Shown here: positions 18,110-27,519 of the stretch, piece after piece
How positions within the stretch are numbered: the stretch's first letter is position 1
Layout of the letters: each line of letters opens with the position of its first letter
DNA from: Burkholderiaceae bacterium
GTDB taxonomy: Bacteria; Pseudomonadota; Gammaproteobacteria; Burkholderiales; Burkholderiaceae_C
Direction of reading: 5' to 3'
Assembly: GCA_030695205.1 (NCBI GenBank)
Contig: JAUYTN010000045.1
Location: forward strand, 1-64,000
Length of the DNA stretch: 64,000 bases
Translations under genes and position numbers: made by a program
Notes under the pieces: generated by a model
Database searches by the model: none
The model's input: only the letters and a program-made list of their open reading frames with translations
What the model was told of the DNA's origin: nothing

Positions 18110-19056
18110 GACAGTGCTCCTTTGACGTCGGCCAGCGACGCGGGGTCGTACAGGGCCAGACCACTGAGGCCTGGATCGATGCGCTTGACCATACCCGCCA
18201 ACACCTTGCCAGGGCCACATTCCACCATGGTGGCCACGCCCAGGGCCCGCATCGCCCGCACACACTCGACCCAACGCACAGGACCAAAGGCCTGGCGCAC
18301 CAGGGCGTCGCGGATGCGGTCGGGGTCAGTTTCCGCCAACACGTCGATGTTGTTGAGCACTGGAATCTGAGGGGGCAGCACCGGTGTGCCTGCCAAGCGC
18401 TCGCGCAAGCGGTCGGCAGCGGGTTTCATCAGGCTGGAGTGAAAGGGCGCCGACACCGGAAGCGGCAGCGCGCGCTTGGCACCACTGGCTTTGAGCACTT
18501 CACAGGCCTTGTCCACCGCCGCCTTGGAGCCGGCAATGACGGTTTGCAAGGGATCGTTGAAGTTCACCGCCTGTACCACCTCCCCAGAGTCTGCTCCCAT
18601 GGCGGCTTGCACCTGCGCACAACCGGCCACCACGTCGGCCGCCGACATGCCCAGGATGGCGGCCATTGCACCCACACCCACGGGAACGGCCTCTTGCATG
18701 GCAGCCGCGCGAAACCGCACCAGCGGTGCGGCCTGCGCCAGCGTCAGTGACCCAGCCGCCACCAGCGCCGAATACTCGCCCAGCGAATGCCCGGCCATCA
18801 CCGCAGGCACAGCCCCGCCTTCCGCGCGCCAGGCCCGGTACGCTGCAACACCCGCCACCAGCATCACGGGCTGGGTGTTGGTGGTCAGCGCCAGCGCTTC
18901 CTTGGGACCAAGTCGAATCAGCTGCCCAATGTCTTCACCCAGGGCATCGGAGGCTTCGGCCACGGTCTCGGCCACCACCGGGTGGTCACCCCAGGCATCC
19001 AACATCCCAACGGCCTGCGACCCTTGCCCCGGAAACACACATGCAAATGCAGTCAT
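18106..19056 (-). CDS. fabD: Malonyl-CoA:ACP transacylase FabD
   Basis: Loads malonyl groups from CoA onto acyl carrier protein. The 316-residue protein has the oxyanion motif FPGQGSQ (residues 8-14), the nucleophile Ser91 in AGHSLGEYSAL and the downstream His in SAPFHSSLM. Length and motifs are standard. The start ATG at 19056 is followed by TAFACVFPGQG. The gap to fabH (19057-19106) is filled by a copy of the dispersed AT-rich element, so this is the loosest joint in the fab run. It overlaps fabG by four bases. Confidence 0.97.
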   Translation of the reverse strand: MTAFACVFPGQGSQAVGMLDAWGDHPVVAETVAEASDALGEDIGQLIRLGPKEALALTTNTQPVMLVAGVAAYRAWRAEGGAVPAVMAGHSLGEYSALVAAGSLTLAQAAPLVRFRAAAMQEAVPVGVGAMAAILGMSAADVVAGCAQVQAAMGADSGEVVQAVNFNDPLQTVIAGSKAAVDKACEVLKASGAKRALPLPVSAPFHSSLMKPAADRLRERLAGTPVLPPQIPVLNNIDVLAETDPDRIRDALVRQAFGPVRWVECVRAMRALGVATMVECGPGKVLAGMVKRIDPGLSGLALYDPASLADVKGALS

Positions 19057-19060
19057 TTTT

Positions 19061-19112
19061 CAAATAAAAAATAGGTTAACCGCTTATCCTAATTGGATTT
19101 TAAGCTCTACAT
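19061..19112 (-). repeat. Dispersed AGCT-N17-AAGCG element, copy 3 (fabH-fabD gap)
   Basis: On the minus strand: TGTAGAGCTTAAAA, then ATAAGCGG 21 bases after AGCT, then a T-rich end. This copy and copy 6 share the variant TAGAGCT. The TAG of the element is the stop codon of fabH (19107-19109). Confidence 0.65.
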
Positions 19113-20126
19113 TCTGACGAGGACTGAACCCCAGGTGAAACCACCGCCCACACCTTCCATGAGCACCACCTGACCGGGCCGCACGCGGCCATCACGAACC
19201 GCGCAGTCCAGCGCCAGCGGAATGGAGGCTGCCGAGGTGTTGCCGTGTTGATCCACCGTGACCACCACCTTGTCCATGCCCAACCTGAGTTTGCGCGCCG
19301 TGCCCTGCATGATGCGGATGTTGGCCTGGTGAGGTACCAGCCAGTCCACATCGCTCTCGGTCAAAGCGGCCTTGGCCAGCACCGCGCGGGCTGTGCTCTC
19401 AAGCACCCCGACGGCGAGTTTGAACACCGCCTGGCCGTCCATTCTGAGCAACGGGTCGCCCACCACCTGGCCACCACGCACATGGCCAGGCACACACAGA
19501 ATGCCGGTATATTGACCATCGGCATGGATATCGGTGGCCAAAATCGCTGGGCCATCGCCGCTGTGCTCGCACGCCTCCAACACCACTGCGCCGGCCCCGT
19601 CTCCGAACAGCACGCAGGTGGTACGGTCGTTGAAATCAAGCAAGCGGGAAAACACCTCTGCCCCGACCACCAGCGCACGCCGCGCGGTGCCGGTGCGCAG
19701 CAGGGCATCGGCCACCGTCAGGGCATACACAAAACCGCTGCACACCGCCTGCACATCAAAGGCCACCCCACCGGCTGCACCGGGCTCACCTTTGGCCTGA
19801 GCCGCCAGCGTTAGCTTGTGCTGCAAGATGGTGGCTGTGGACGGAAACACCATGTCGGGCGTGGAGGTGGCGACGATGATCAGGTCAATATCCGACGCCT
19901 TGCAGCTGGCCGCCTCCAGGGCCGCGACACAGGCACGCAGGGCGAGGTCACTGGTCTGCTCGTCGGGCCCGACAAAGTACCGGTTGCGGATCCCAGTGCG
20001 ATCCACTATCCAGTCATCGCTGCTGTCCAACCCACGCTGCGCCAGCATGGCGACCAGGTCTGCGTTGGGCATGCGCTGAGCGGGCAATGCGCTGCCAGTG
20101 CCGGTGATGCGGGAAACAAGTGCCAT
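19107..20126 (-). CDS. fabH: Beta-ketoacyl-ACP synthase III (FabH)
   Basis: Starts fatty-acid synthesis by condensing acetyl-CoA with malonyl-ACP. Preferred start ATG 20126 ([12 protein letters not shown]), giving 339 residues; a frame to 20150 adds eight residues. The catalytic Cys129 lies in [13 protein letters not shown], the His in [10 protein letters not shown] and the Asn in [10 protein letters not shown] short loop insert ([12 protein letters not shown], about 110-120) precedes the active-site Cys. The stop codon is supplied by the AT-rich element copy 3, suggesting insertion close to the original 3' end. plsX is 39 bases upstream, fabD 50 bases downstream. Confidence 0.96.
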   Translation of the reverse strand: MALVSRITGTGSALPAQRMPNADLVAMLAQRGLDSSDDWIVDRTGIRNRYFVGPDEQTSDLALRACVAALEAASCKASDIDLIIVATSTPDMVFPSTATILQHKLTLAAQAKGEPGAAGGVAFDVQAVCSGFVYALTVADALLRTGTARRALVVGAEVFSRLLDFNDRTTCVLFGDGAGAVVLEACEHSGDGPAILATDIHADGQYTGILCVPGHVRGGQVVGDPLLRMDGQAVFKLAVGVLESTARAVLAKAALTESDVDWLVPHQANIRIMQGTARKLRLGMDKVVVTVDQHGNTSAASIPLALDCAVRDGRVRPGQVVLMEGVGGGFTWGSVLVRM

Positions 20127-20165
20127 GGGGAGAAGCTGGAGAGGGAACAACGGAAATAGGCCGAA

Positions 20166-21221
20166 TCAACGATCGTTTGGACGCTGCAGCGCGTTGGCCA
20201 CACCGGCCATGAGTGGCTCGGCACGGGCAATGCGGGCCTGCACCCGCGCCAGCAGCTGGTTTCTGGCGGCATCATAAGCGCGGTCCATGGCGTTCTTGAA
20301 CGCGAACGCATCGGCCGAACCATGGCTCTTGAACACCAAACCCCGCAAGCCCAGCAGCGCAGCGCCGTTGTAGCGACGGTGATCCACCCGCCGCTTGAAT
20401 GCCGCCAGCACTGGGTAGGCCATCAAGGCGACCACCTTTCGCCACCAACTGCGGGTGAACTCCTGCTTGATGAAGCTGCCCACCATGCTGGCCAAACCTT
20501 CGCTGGCCTTGAGGGCCACGTTGCCGACAAAACCGTCACACACCACGATGTCCACGGTGCCCTTGAAAATGTCATTGCCCTCGACATTTCCGCAAAAATT
20601 CAAGTCGCCGCTGGCCTTGGCGTGGCGCAAGAGCTCCCCGGCCTGCTTGATGACCTCACTGCCCTTGATGGTCTCTTCGCCAATGTTGAGCAGACCCACA
20701 GTTGGCTGATCGCGGCCCGATACCGCCGACACCAGCGCGGACCCCATGACCGCAAACTGCAGCAGGTGCTGGGGGCCGCAGTCCACATTGGCGCCCAGAT
20801 CGAGCACGGTGGTCCCAAAGCCTTTTTGGTTGGGCAGTTCGGAGGCGATGGCTGGACGGTCAATGCCATCCAAGGTTTTGAGCACGTACCGGGCAATGGC
20901 CATCAGTGCCCCGGTGTTGCCAGCGGACACCGCCGCGTCGGCGCTGCCATTCTTGACCTGGGTGATGGCCACCCGCATAGAAGAATCCTTCTTGCGGCGC
21001 AGTGCCACCTCGACAGGATCGTCCATAGCCACCACCTCGGATGCCGCCACCACCCGGCAGCGAGGGTTGGACAACAGGCTGGGGTACGCCGCCATCGCAT
21101 CGGGCAACCCCACCAGCAGCAAATGGCCGTCGGCGTGGGCCGCCAGGAAATCCATGCAGGCAGGCATGGTCACGGGCAGACCGTGGTCACCGCCCATGCA
21201 ATCGACAGCAAGGGTAATCAT
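20166..21221 (-). CDS. plsX: Phosphate acyltransferase PlsX
   Basis: Makes acyl-phosphate from acyl-ACP, the donor for PlsY in phosphatidic-acid synthesis, linking the fab cluster to membrane lipid. The 351-residue protein starts [14 protein letters not shown] and has the PlsX motifs [27 protein letters not shown] and [14 protein letters not shown]. Peripheral membrane enzyme, no signal peptide. Upstream, rpmF is separated by a terminator hairpin (21270-21296), so plsX is either expressed by readthrough or from a promoter in the remaining short gap, where I see none that is convincing. Confidence 0.97.
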   Translation of the reverse strand: MITLAVDCMGGDHGLPVTMPACMDFLAAHADGHLLLVGLPDAMAAYPSLLSNPRCRVVAASEVVAMDDPVEVALRRKKDSSMRVAITQVKNGSADAAVSAGNTGALMAIARYVLKTLDGIDRPAIASELPNQKGFGTTVLDLGANVDCGPQHLLQFAVMGSALVSAVSGRDQPTVGLLNIGEETIKGSEVIKQAGELLRHAKASGDLNFCGNVEGNDIFKGTVDIVVCDGFVGNVALKASEGLASMVGSFIKQEFTRSWWRKVVALMAYPVLAAFKRRVDHRRYNGAALLGLRGLVFKSHGSADAFAFKNAMDRAYDAARNQLLARVQARIARAEPLMAGVANALQRPNDR

Positions 21222-21269
21222 CGGGGTTTCCGATTGGGGGGCAGCACCTCAGCAGGGGGTACCCACAAA

Positions 21270-21296
21270 AGAAAAGCCCGCATGATCCATGCGGGC
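21270..21296 (-). terminator. Terminator between rpmF and plsX
   Basis: Perfect 9-base stem GCCCGCATG / CATGCGGGC (21276-21296) with a 3-base loop. On the minus strand it is followed by TTTTCTTTTG. It probably sets rpmF levels above those of the fab genes by partial termination. Confidence 0.75.
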
Positions 21297-21315
21297 CTGA
21301 CCGACAACTTGGAAA

Positions 21316-21498
21316 TCAAGCTTCGTTTTTGGTTTTCAACACCTTGCGACCACGGTAAAAACCGGTGGGGCTGATGTGGTGGCGCAGATGGATTTCGCCA
21401 GTGGTAGGCTCAACCGCGATGCCGGGCACATTCAACGCGTTGTGCGAACGGTGCATCCCGCGCTTGGAAGGGGACTTTTTGTTTTGTTGGACGGCCAT
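21316..21498 (-). CDS. rpmF: 50S ribosomal protein L32
   Basis: 60-residue ribosomal protein, starting [18 protein letters not shown] and very basic, as expected for L32. This version has no zinc-binding cysteines, the usual proteobacterial form. It sits between yceD and plsX, the widely conserved yceD-rpmF-plsX-fab order, and is followed by a strong hairpin terminator. The preceding gap (21499-21624, 126 bases) holds nothing else that I can support. Confidence 0.98.
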   Translation of the reverse strand: MAVQQNKKSPSKRGMHRSHNALNVPGIAVEPTTGEIHLRHHISPTGFYRGRKVLKTKNEA

Positions 21499-21624
21499 GT
21501 TCCGCTCCTGTGAATGGGGTTTGTAGGAAAGCGCTCAACCCACGTGGATCCAACGCCAAACCCGTGATTATAGCTGCTGGCACCCACCGCCTTGATGGCT
21601 GACAACACCCAAAGCCCCGAATAC

Positions 21625-22182
21625 TCAGGCAGCGGGCTTTTTTGCCGCGAGAGCCTCCAGGCCCGCAAACGGATGGGGACGCTCGGTGGCTGCGGCCTCA
21701 AAGGCCGAATCGGCCACGGACATGGTCACGGCCACTGGACACTCCCCATGCAGCGGCACCAGAGGAACTGCCATGATCAGCTCGTCTTCAATCAGCGTCA
21801 GCGCATCAAAGCGGGGCTCCAGCACCAACACGTCTTCTTCGGACATGTCGTCCTGGGCGCTGGCGGTGGCTTCATCCGCCACGAAGCGGAACCACCGGTT
21901 GACTGCCAAGGGCACATCCACCCGTTCCAGACACCGCTGGCAAATCAGCGCCAGGCTGGCGTCGGCTTGCACCTGCAGCCACGGCTCCTGCTCGCCAGCC
22001 GGGCCTTCCCGCAGTTCGGCCTTCAACTGCCAATGCACACCCTGGAGGCCGTTTGGCACGCAGGCCTCGGCCAACAACCGAGTCATGGTCGAGGAAGGCT
22101 CGCTGCAAGCGCCTTCGGCTGCGCCGCCTTGCCTGGCCAGTGCCAGCACATCCATGCGGGAAAAATTGATGGGGTCTTTCAT
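21625..22182 (-). CDS. yceD: YceD family protein (DUF177), 23S rRNA accumulation
   Basis: 185 residues from the ATG at 22182 (MKDPINFSRMDVLAL); a longer frame to 22362 is unlikely. YceD/DUF177 proteins are needed for proper 23S rRNA levels in Escherichia coli and occur directly upstream of rpmF, as here. The conserved CxxC is present (LICQRCLERVDVPL, about residues 77-90), as is the acidic region EEDVLVLEP. A third Cys (HGEC) is near 151. First gene of the minus-strand cluster; maf is divergent 151 bases away, so promoters for both should lie in 22183-22333. Confidence 0.9.
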   Translation of the reverse strand: MKDPINFSRMDVLALARQGGAAEGACSEPSSTMTRLLAEACVPNGLQGVHWQLKAELREGPAGEQEPWLQVQADASLALICQRCLERVDVPLAVNRWFRFVADEATASAQDDMSEEDVLVLEPRFDALTLIEDELIMAVPLVPLHGECPVAVTMSVADSAFEAAATERPHPFAGLEALAAKKPAA

Positions 22183-22333
22183 GGCGGCACAGTGTAAGAG
22201 AATGGCGAGCCACGGCTGGCCACCACGCGCGCGAGCCCGCCCCCAATAGAACCGGAGGTGTGCCGAGCAGCAGCATCCCTCTCCCACAGCTTGGTTGCCG
22301 GCGCATTGTCGGCAGCCCAAACTTTTGCACCCT

Positions 22334-22960
22334 ATGTCAAGCCACGCCCCCACCCGCAGCATCCGCCCACTGGTGCTGGCCTCAACCTCTGCCTACCGCC
22401 GCGAGCTGCTCCAGCGCCTGCGGGTAGATTTCACCACCCAAGCGCCCGATGTGGACGAAACCCCACTGCCCCATGAGGCCGCAAGCCAAGTCGCCAGACG
22501 GTTGGCGTTGGCCAAGGCCATGTGTGTGGCCAGACGCCATCCGGGGGCGGTGGTGATTGGCAGCGACCAGGTGGCGGATTTGCATGGGCAGCTGCTGGGC
22601 AAGCCAGGCAACCATGACCGAGCCGTCGCACAGCTGAGCGCGATGAGCGGTCAAACCGTTGTGTTCCACACCGCAGTCGCGGTGGTTTGCCTCGACACAG
22701 GCCTGGTGCAGGAAGACACCGCCGTGGTGAGTGTGCAGTTCAGGACGCTGGAACCGGCCGATATCGAGAACTACCTGCTGGCCGAAACCCCCTACGACTG
22801 TGCGGGCAGCGCCAAAAGCGAAGGCCTGGGCGTGGTACTGCTGGAGCGCATCCTGAGCGATGACCCCACGGCTCTGGTCGGCCTGCCGCTGATCCGGACC
22901 AGCCACATGCTTCGCCAAGCCGGCATCGAATTGTTGGCCCCTGCCCTGGCCCAGCCATGA
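22334..22960 (+). CDS. Maf/YceF-type nucleoside triphosphate pyrophosphatase
   Basis: House-cleaning pyrophosphatase, 208 residues from the ATG at 22334. It begins VLASTSAYRRELLQRL, the signature of the YceF branch (7-methyl-GTP pyrophosphatase in Escherichia coli), followed by DETPLPHE and VIGSDQVADLHG with the catalytic Asp region. A frame to 22295 adds 13 residues without family support. It overlaps the next gene by four bases (22957-22960), forming a two-gene plus-strand operon divergent from yceD. Confidence 0.88.
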   Translation: MSSHAPTRSIRPLVLASTSAYRRELLQRLRVDFTTQAPDVDETPLPHEAASQVARRLALAKAMCVARRHPGAVVIGSDQVADLHGQLLGKPGNHDRAVAQLSAMSGQTVVFHTAVAVVCLDTGLVQEDTAVVSVQFRTLEPADIENYLLAETPYDCAGSAKSEGLGVVLLERILSDDPTALVGLPLIRTSHMLRQAGIELLAPALAQP

Positions 22961-23799
22961 GCGCAACACCCCATGCCCCCCAGCCACCGGGCGCACTGTA
23001 TGTGGTGCCCACACCTCTGGACTTCGGATGCGATGTTCAGCTGCAACGGCCAGTCACCGACTCTTTGCCCTTGGCTACCCTGCAAGTGGCAGCCAAACTG
23101 ACCCACTGGATCACTGAAAACGCCAAAAGCACACGGGCGTTTCTGAAGCGGGTCGATGCCGTGTTGCCGCTGGCCATGCCGCTGCAGCACATGCACTGGC
23201 AGGAGCTGACACGGGCCATGCACAAAAAAGGCGACCACGTCACCGCACCAATGGCGGTCAAAGATGTCCAGCAGTGGCTGGCACCGGCCCTGTCGGGCCA
23301 TGACATTGGGTTGGTCAGTGAAGCGGGCATGCCCGCCATCGCCGATCCGGGTTCTTCGGTTGTGCGCACCGCACACTCGATGGGGTTGGAGGTCCGCGTG
23401 CTCAGCGGACCGGTGTCGCTGGTGCTGGCGCTGGCGGGCAGTGGACTCAACGGTCAGCACTTTGCGTTTGTGGGCTACCTGCCCCAGGAGGTCAGTGCCC
23501 GCGTGGCCCGACTGCGGGAGCTGGAGGCCGTGGCACTGCGCACCGGCCAAACCCAGTTGTGGATAGAAACTCCTTACCGCAACGGCGCCATGGTGCAAAG
23601 CACCATCTCGACGCTGAAACCGGATACCTGGCTCGCCGTGGGATGCGGGCTGATGGTGGCATCGGGGGAGGAGCCACGCCATCCCAACCGAGGGCATGAA
23701 GAACAACGGCAACGGCACAGTGCGCCGGTGAGCCACTGGAAAAAGCACCCACCGCGGCTGGACTGGAGCCTGCCAGCGGTGTTCATGATCGGTCCTTGA
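22957..23799 (+). CDS. SAM-dependent methyltransferase, RsmI-like (tetrapyrrole methylase fold)
   Basis: 280 residues of the tetrapyrrole-methylase fold. It has the RsmI-like motif LVSEAGMPAIADPGSSVVRTAHSMG and LSGPVSLVLALAGSGLNGQHFAFVGYLPQE. True RsmI 2'-O-methylates C1402 of 16S rRNA. This protein differs in the N-terminus (it starts ALYVVPTPLDFG instead of the glycine-rich LYVVATPIGN) and has a charged C-terminal stretch (EEPRHPNRGHEEQRQRH), so it is likely the paralogous group often found next to maf, substrate unknown. It overlaps maf by four bases and converges on galU. Confidence 0.8.
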   Translation: MSATPHAPQPPGALYVVPTPLDFGCDVQLQRPVTDSLPLATLQVAAKLTHWITENAKSTRAFLKRVDAVLPLAMPLQHMHWQELTRAMHKKGDHVTAPMAVKDVQQWLAPALSGHDIGLVSEAGMPAIADPGSSVVRTAHSMGLEVRVLSGPVSLVLALAGSGLNGQHFAFVGYLPQEVSARVARLRELEAVALRTGQTQLWIETPYRNGAMVQSTISTLKPDTWLAVGCGLMVASGEEPRHPNRGHEEQRQRHSAPVSHWKKHPPRLDWSLPAVFMIGP

Positions 23800-23869
23800 G
23801 ACTGGCCGGCATCAGTGGCCACGAGGGGCGTGGCACCCGAGCGAATCCGCTTGCCGCGCAAGGTCCAGG

Positions 23870-24754
23870 TCAGGCTGCCAAGACGTGGCGCATGTGGGTA
23901 CGAAGCCCATCGGCCAACTCGGGGTTAGCCAAGGCGAGGTCAATGGTGGCCTCCAGAAAGCCCTCTTTGCTGCCGCAGTCGTAGCGTTTTCCCTGGTAGC
24001 GCAGGCTGTACACAGGCTCCTTGCCGATCAAGGCTGCAATGCCGTCGGTCAGCTGGATTTCACCGCCCACTCCCCTGGGCTGGGCCCGGATGCTTTGGAA
24101 AATGCTGGGCGACAGAATGTACCGCCCTGCCACACCCAGGGTGGAAGGAGCGACGTCAGGCTCGGGCTTTTCGACAATGCCCTCGACGGAAGAGTAAGCC
24201 CGCGTCCCATCCACACTCACGATGCCGTAGCGCTTGGTGTGCTCGCGTGGCACATCCTGCACCGCCAGTACCGTTCCTGGGGCGGTGGCGAAGCTCTGGA
24301 TCATCTGCTTGAGCACTGGCGTCTCACCCACCATCAGGTCATCGGCCAGCAGCACGGCGAAGGGTTCGTTGCCCACCAGGTTTTCGGCACACAGCACCGC
24401 ATGCCCCAGCCCCAGCGCACGGGGCTGACGGACGAAGATGCAGTCCATGTCATCGGGTTTGATGGATCGCACCAAATGGAGCAACGCGCTTTTGTTGGCA
24501 GCCTCCAATTCGGCCTCAAGCTCATAGGCAGCATCGAAATGGTCTTCAATGGACCGTTTGTGCCGACCTGTCACAAAAATCATCTGGCGAATGCCAGCGG
24601 CATAGGCCTCATCCACCGCGTACTGAATCAATGGTTTGTCCACCACCGGCAGCATTTCCTTCGGAATGGCCTTGGTGGCTGGCAAAAATCGGGTGCCCAT
24701 GCCACCCACAGGGAACACAGCTTTGGTGATTTTGGGAATAAGTGTTTTGAACAT
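23870..24754 (-). CDS. galU: UTP-glucose-1-phosphate uridylyltransferase
   Basis: Makes UDP-glucose for LPS, capsule and trehalose or glycogen-type sugars. Start at ATG 24754 with a strong AAGGAG site, giving 294 residues; the frame reaching 24874 runs into sppA. Motifs are [21 protein letters not shown] (residues 14-34, nucleotide loop), LVLADDLMV-like [10 protein letters not shown], and [11 protein letters not shown]. Its position 55 bases after sppA, same strand, makes co-transcription likely. It converges with the RsmI-like gene; the 70-base gap shows no clear terminator. Confidence 0.97.
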   Translation of the reverse strand: MFKTLIPKITKAVFPVGGMGTRFLPATKAIPKEMLPVVDKPLIQYAVDEAYAAGIRQMIFVTGRHKRSIEDHFDAAYELEAELEAANKSALLHLVRSIKPDDMDCIFVRQPRALGLGHAVLCAENLVGNEPFAVLLADDLMVGETPVLKQMIQSFATAPGTVLAVQDVPREHTKRYGIVSVDGTRAYSSVEGIVEKPEPDVAPSTLGVAGRYILSPSIFQSIRAQPRGVGGEIQLTDGIAALIGKEPVYSLRYQGKRYDCGSKEGFLEATIDLALANPELADGLRTHMRHVLAA

Positions 24755-24809
24755 CGGTTTTTCTCCTTGGGGTGTTAGGGGGGCAAACAGACAAATGCGC
24801 CGCCTGCCA

Positions 24810-25766
24810 TCAGCGCAACGTATGGTGGGACAACGACCAGGTTCGCACAGCCGATTCACCCACCGCAGATCCAAACCTTTTCACCAGGCGCTCAGCCATG
24901 TTCGCACGGCGGGTGTAATCGACGATGTCCGCCGCATTGACCACCTCACGGGCGACAAAATCCACTGAGCCCAGGCCGTCGGCCAAGCCGAGTTTGACCG
25001 CCTGCTGCCCGCTCCAGAACAAACCGCTGAACATATCGGGGGTTTCTTTCAACCTGTCTCCACGCCCAGCCCGCACCACCTCAATGAATTGGTCGTGGAT
25101 TTCCTTGAGCATCCCCAAAGCGTAGGCCCGCTGCTCGGGGGTCTGTGGGCTGAAGGGGTCCAGAAAGCCCTTGTTGGCACCCGCTGTCAACAAACGTCGC
25201 TCGATACCAAGTTTATCCATCAACCCGGTGAATCCAAAACCATCCATCAGCACGCCAATGCTGCCCACAATGCTGGCTTTGTCTACGTAAATCATGTCCG
25301 CCGAGGCGGCCACATAGTAAGCGGCCGACGCGCAGGTTTCTTCCACCACGGCGTACACGGGCTTTTGGTGAATACCCTTGAGACGGTTTATTTCGTCGTT
25401 GATGACACCAGCCTGAACCGGACTGCCGCCCGGCGAATTGATGACCAGCACCACCGCCTGCGAACCCTCGTCTTCAAAAGCGGCGCGCACAGCGTCCAGA
25501 ATGTCGGTGGCATTGGCGTCGCTGTCAGCAGCGATTTCGCCCTGTATAGACACCACCGCTGTGTGTGGCGCACTCGGGGCAGTACCTGATGCACCAAATG
25601 CCATGAACCACCACACCACCAGGCCCAACAGACCCAGCCAAACCATTCGCCAAAACAGAGACCAGCGCCGGGCGGATTTGCGCTCGTCGAGCATCGCAAA
25701 GGCCAGCTTCTCAAGGACTTGCCGCTCCCACGCAGGTCCTTGGATCCCTTTGTCATCTAAATTCAT
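24810..25766 (-). CDS. sppA: Signal peptide peptidase SppA, short form (S49)
   Basis: Membrane-bound serine peptidase of family S49 that clears cleaved signal peptides. The 318-residue protein is the short (36K) type: an N-terminal cytoplasmic segment, one membrane helix (40-58), then one catalytic domain. The Ser-Lys dyad is visible as Ser147 ([10 protein letters not shown]) and Lys199 ([12 protein letters not shown]). Other motifs are [13 protein letters not shown] and [14 protein letters not shown]. The ATG (25764-25766) is part of a copy of the dispersed AT-rich element lying on the other strand, so the leader is unusually AT-rich. galU follows. Confidence 0.93.
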   Translation of the reverse strand: MNLDDKGIQGPAWERQVLEKLAFAMLDERKSARRWSLFWRMVWLGLLGLVVWWFMAFGASGTAPSAPHTAVVSIQGEIAADSDANATDILDAVRAAFEDEGSQAVVLVINSPGGSPVQAGVINDEINRLKGIHQKPVYAVVEETCASAAYYVAASADMIYVDKASIVGSIGVLMDGFGFTGLMDKLGIERRLLTAGANKGFLDPFSPQTPEQRAYALGMLKEIHDQFIEVVRAGRGDRLKETPDMFSGLFWSGQQAVKLGLADGLGSVDFVAREVVNAADIVDYTRRANMAERLVKRFGSAVGESAVRTWSLSHHTLR

Positions 25767-25810
25767 AGCAAACTATCCAATAAATAAAAGCGTTATTTCC
25801 CAAAATACTT
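25763..25810 (+). repeat. Dispersed AGCT-N17-AAGCG element, copy 4 (sppA start)
   Basis: On the plus strand: CATAGCAAACTAT, eight bases, TAAAAGCGTTATTT, then an AT-rich end. This copy has AGCA in place of AGCT. Its first bases include the complement of the sppA start codon. It fills the first third of the 149-base gap between sppA and the Rieske gene; the rest of that gap shows nothing I can name. Confidence 0.65.
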
Positions 25811-25915
25811 GATTTTATTATCTGTATCAGGCGCCCATACCCGGCCAACCACCCCACCCACGGGCACCTATGACCCAGATCCTCAAGTGTGCCCGGGGAA
25901 TGGCGCACCTCGGTG

Positions 25916-26308
25916 TCAAAAAACAACAGCGACCAGTCCAGGCCGAGAATGCCATTGCACCAGCCCCGCAGATTCGCGCAGCTCGATGGGCACCAAACCC
26001 CCACGGCAAGGCCCGCCTGCGCACGCCCCGGTGTCGGGCCGGTAGCTTGCGCCGTGGGTGGCGCACACCAGCCACTGCCCCGTGTCGTCAAACACCTGGC
26101 CGGGTTGCCAGTCGAGCTCCATAGGCACATGGGTGCACCGGTTCAGGTACGCATACGCACGACCTTGGTAGCGCACCGCAAAGCCACGGCATGTTTGCCC
26201 ATGGAAACTGACGTCAAAAGGCACAGCGCTGCCCGCCTCTGCCAAATGCGCCGACAGACACAGGTCGATCCAGCGCGACTGTGCGTCGGTGGCGTCGCCC
26301 GCAGTCAC
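25916..26308 (-). CDS. Small Rieske [2Fe-2S] protein
   Basis: 130-residue soluble Rieske ferredoxin-type protein. The cluster ligands are Cys58 and His60 (CTH) and Cys82 and His85 (CATH), with the second loop followed by GASYRPDTGACAGGPC, as in ferredoxin components of oxygenases and in orphan Rieske proteins. The start is a GTG at 26308 that overlaps the stop of the HAD phosphatase gene as GTGA (26305-26308); the longer ATG frame to 26425 lies inside that gene. There is no oxygenase or reductase nearby, so its electron partner is unknown. Confidence 0.87.
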   Translation of the reverse strand: MTAGDATDAQSRWIDLCLSAHLAEAGSAVPFDVSFHGQTCRGFAVRYQGRAYAYLNRCTHVPMELDWQPGQVFDDTGQWLVCATHGASYRPDTGACAGGPCRGGLVPIELRESAGLVQWHSRPGLVAVVF

Positions 26309-26973
26309 AGGCGCTCCCAGAGCCAACGGTGGAGGTCTGACACCGAATGCAAGACAGCCAAGGGCTTGAGCGCCTCCAACTCTGTGGTGGCATGTGCCCC
26401 GTAGGCAACTGCCACGCTGGCACAACCGGCATTGAGCGCCATTTGCAAGTCATGGGTGGTGTCACCAATGACCAGGGTTCTGTGGGGCGGCACCCCGAAC
26501 TCTTCCATCAGTTCCTCCATCATCATCGGGTGGGGTTTGCCAGCGGTTTCGTCGGCGGTTCGGGAACCATCGAACAACCCGTGCAACTCAACCGACCGCA
26601 GGGCTTCGTCCAGGCCTCGGCGGCTTTTTCCGGTGGCAACCGCCAGTCGGCAAGGCTTGGTTCTGAGCGCGTGGAGCATAGGCAAGACGCCAGAAAAGAG
26701 GCTGATGTCGTGCTGGTGCTGTGCGTAGTGGTGCCGGTAGCGCAAGCCCAGCGCCGCATGCTGCGCTGGCGGCACATCGGGAGCAGCGTGCGCCAACGCC
26801 TGCGACAACCCCATGCCAATGACATACGACGCCGCCTGATCGGTGGGGCGACTTCCACCCACATCGACCACCGCCGATTGGATACAACGGATAATCAGGG
26901 CAGTTGAATCGAACAGGGTGCCGTCCCAATCGAAGGCCACCAAATCAAACACCGGACTGTGGCAAGAATTCAT
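26305..26973 (-). CDS. gph: HAD-family phosphatase, phosphoglycolate phosphatase-like
   Basis: 222-residue HAD hydrolase. The nucleophile Asp15 and acid Asp17 lie in FDWDGTLFDS; motif II is AVATGKS, the Lys is in ETAGKPHPMMMEE, and motif IV is VIGDTTHDLQMA. It resembles the Gph branch that dephosphorylates 2-phosphoglycolate, but exact substrate cannot be read from sequence. In related bacteria it commonly follows rluC; here an H-NS gene lies between. Translationally coupled to the Rieske gene through a four-base overlap. Confidence 0.85.
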   Translation of the reverse strand: MNSCHSPVFDLVAFDWDGTLFDSTALIIRCIQSAVVDVGGSRPTDQAASYVIGMGLSQALAHAAPDVPPAQHAALGLRYRHHYAQHQHDISLFSGVLPMLHALRTKPCRLAVATGKSRRGLDEALRSVELHGLFDGSRTADETAGKPHPMMMEELMEEFGVPPHRTLVIGDTTHDLQMALNAGCASVAVAYGAHATTELEALKPLAVLHSVSDLHRWLWERL

Positions 26974-26987
26974 GAATACTCCATTCC

Positions 26988-27016
26988 AAGAAAAAACCCG
27001 GCCAAGGCCGGGTTTT
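26988..27016 (-). terminator. Terminator after the H-NS gene
   Basis: Stem AAAACCCGGCC / GGCCGGGTTTT (26993-27016) with a 2-base loop. On the minus strand it ends in a T-run. It lies 27 bases after the H-NS stop and just before gph, so gph needs its own promoter. Confidence 0.8.
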
Positions 27017-27042
27017 GCGTCAAGACGCGTGGTGGATAGCGG

Positions 27043-27351
27043 TCAGATCAGGTAGGCGTCCATACTGCCACCTTTGGACAGGATTTCGCGGACCCATTCG
27101 GGCTTACGACCCAAACCGCCGGCCCACAATTCACCGTTGGGACCACGGTACTTGGCAGGTGCCACAGATTTGGATTTGACCGATTTGCGCACCGATGTAC
27201 TGCCTGCCCCCAGGTCTTCAGCAGAAATGCCGTACTCTTTCATTTTGGCCTTGATCTCATGGATCACGCCTGCGATTTCCTGCTTGCGCAGCACCTCGGC
27301 CTCGGCCAGCATGGCTTCTGCTTTGGCCCGGAGTTCCATGTAATTGCTCAT
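27043..27351 (-). CDS. H-NS family nucleoid protein
   Basis: 102 residues from the ATG at 27351 (MSNYMELRAKAEAMLAEAEVLRKQE); a frame to 27363 adds four. The N-terminal half is a coiled-coil oligomerisation region (about 5-42). The C-terminal DNA-binding domain carries the H-NS motif YRGPNGELWAGGLGRKPEW (about 70-88) that binds AT-rich minor grooves. It ends with an extra SKGGSMDAYLI tail. Short betaproteobacterial H-NS type (BpH3/Bv3F-like). It has its own terminator and a 168-base upstream gap (27352-27519) with a TACAAT box (minus strand, 27440-27445), so it is likely a single-gene unit. Confidence 0.92.
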   Translation of the reverse strand: MSNYMELRAKAEAMLAEAEVLRKQEIAGVIHEIKAKMKEYGISAEDLGAGSTSVRKSVKSKSVAPAKYRGPNGELWAGGLGRKPEWVREILSKGGSMDAYLI

Positions 27352-27519
27352 GTGTGGTTCCATTGTTATTGGTGAGAGGAGATGTTACCCAACGACTTCG
27401 ACCCAATCAAGCACCATTGCTTTCTGAATCTGAGTGGTCATTGTAAGGGAAGCGTAGGCCTTCACAGACCATTTGTATGGAAATACAGAGAGCGTGCGGT
27501 TTCCGGAAAGTTCCACCAA

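Noticed and set aside
21564..21605. Possible further copy of the AGCT element (TATAGCTGCTGGC, then CTTGATGGC)
   Set aside because: AAGCG is absent at the fixed distance of 21 bases.
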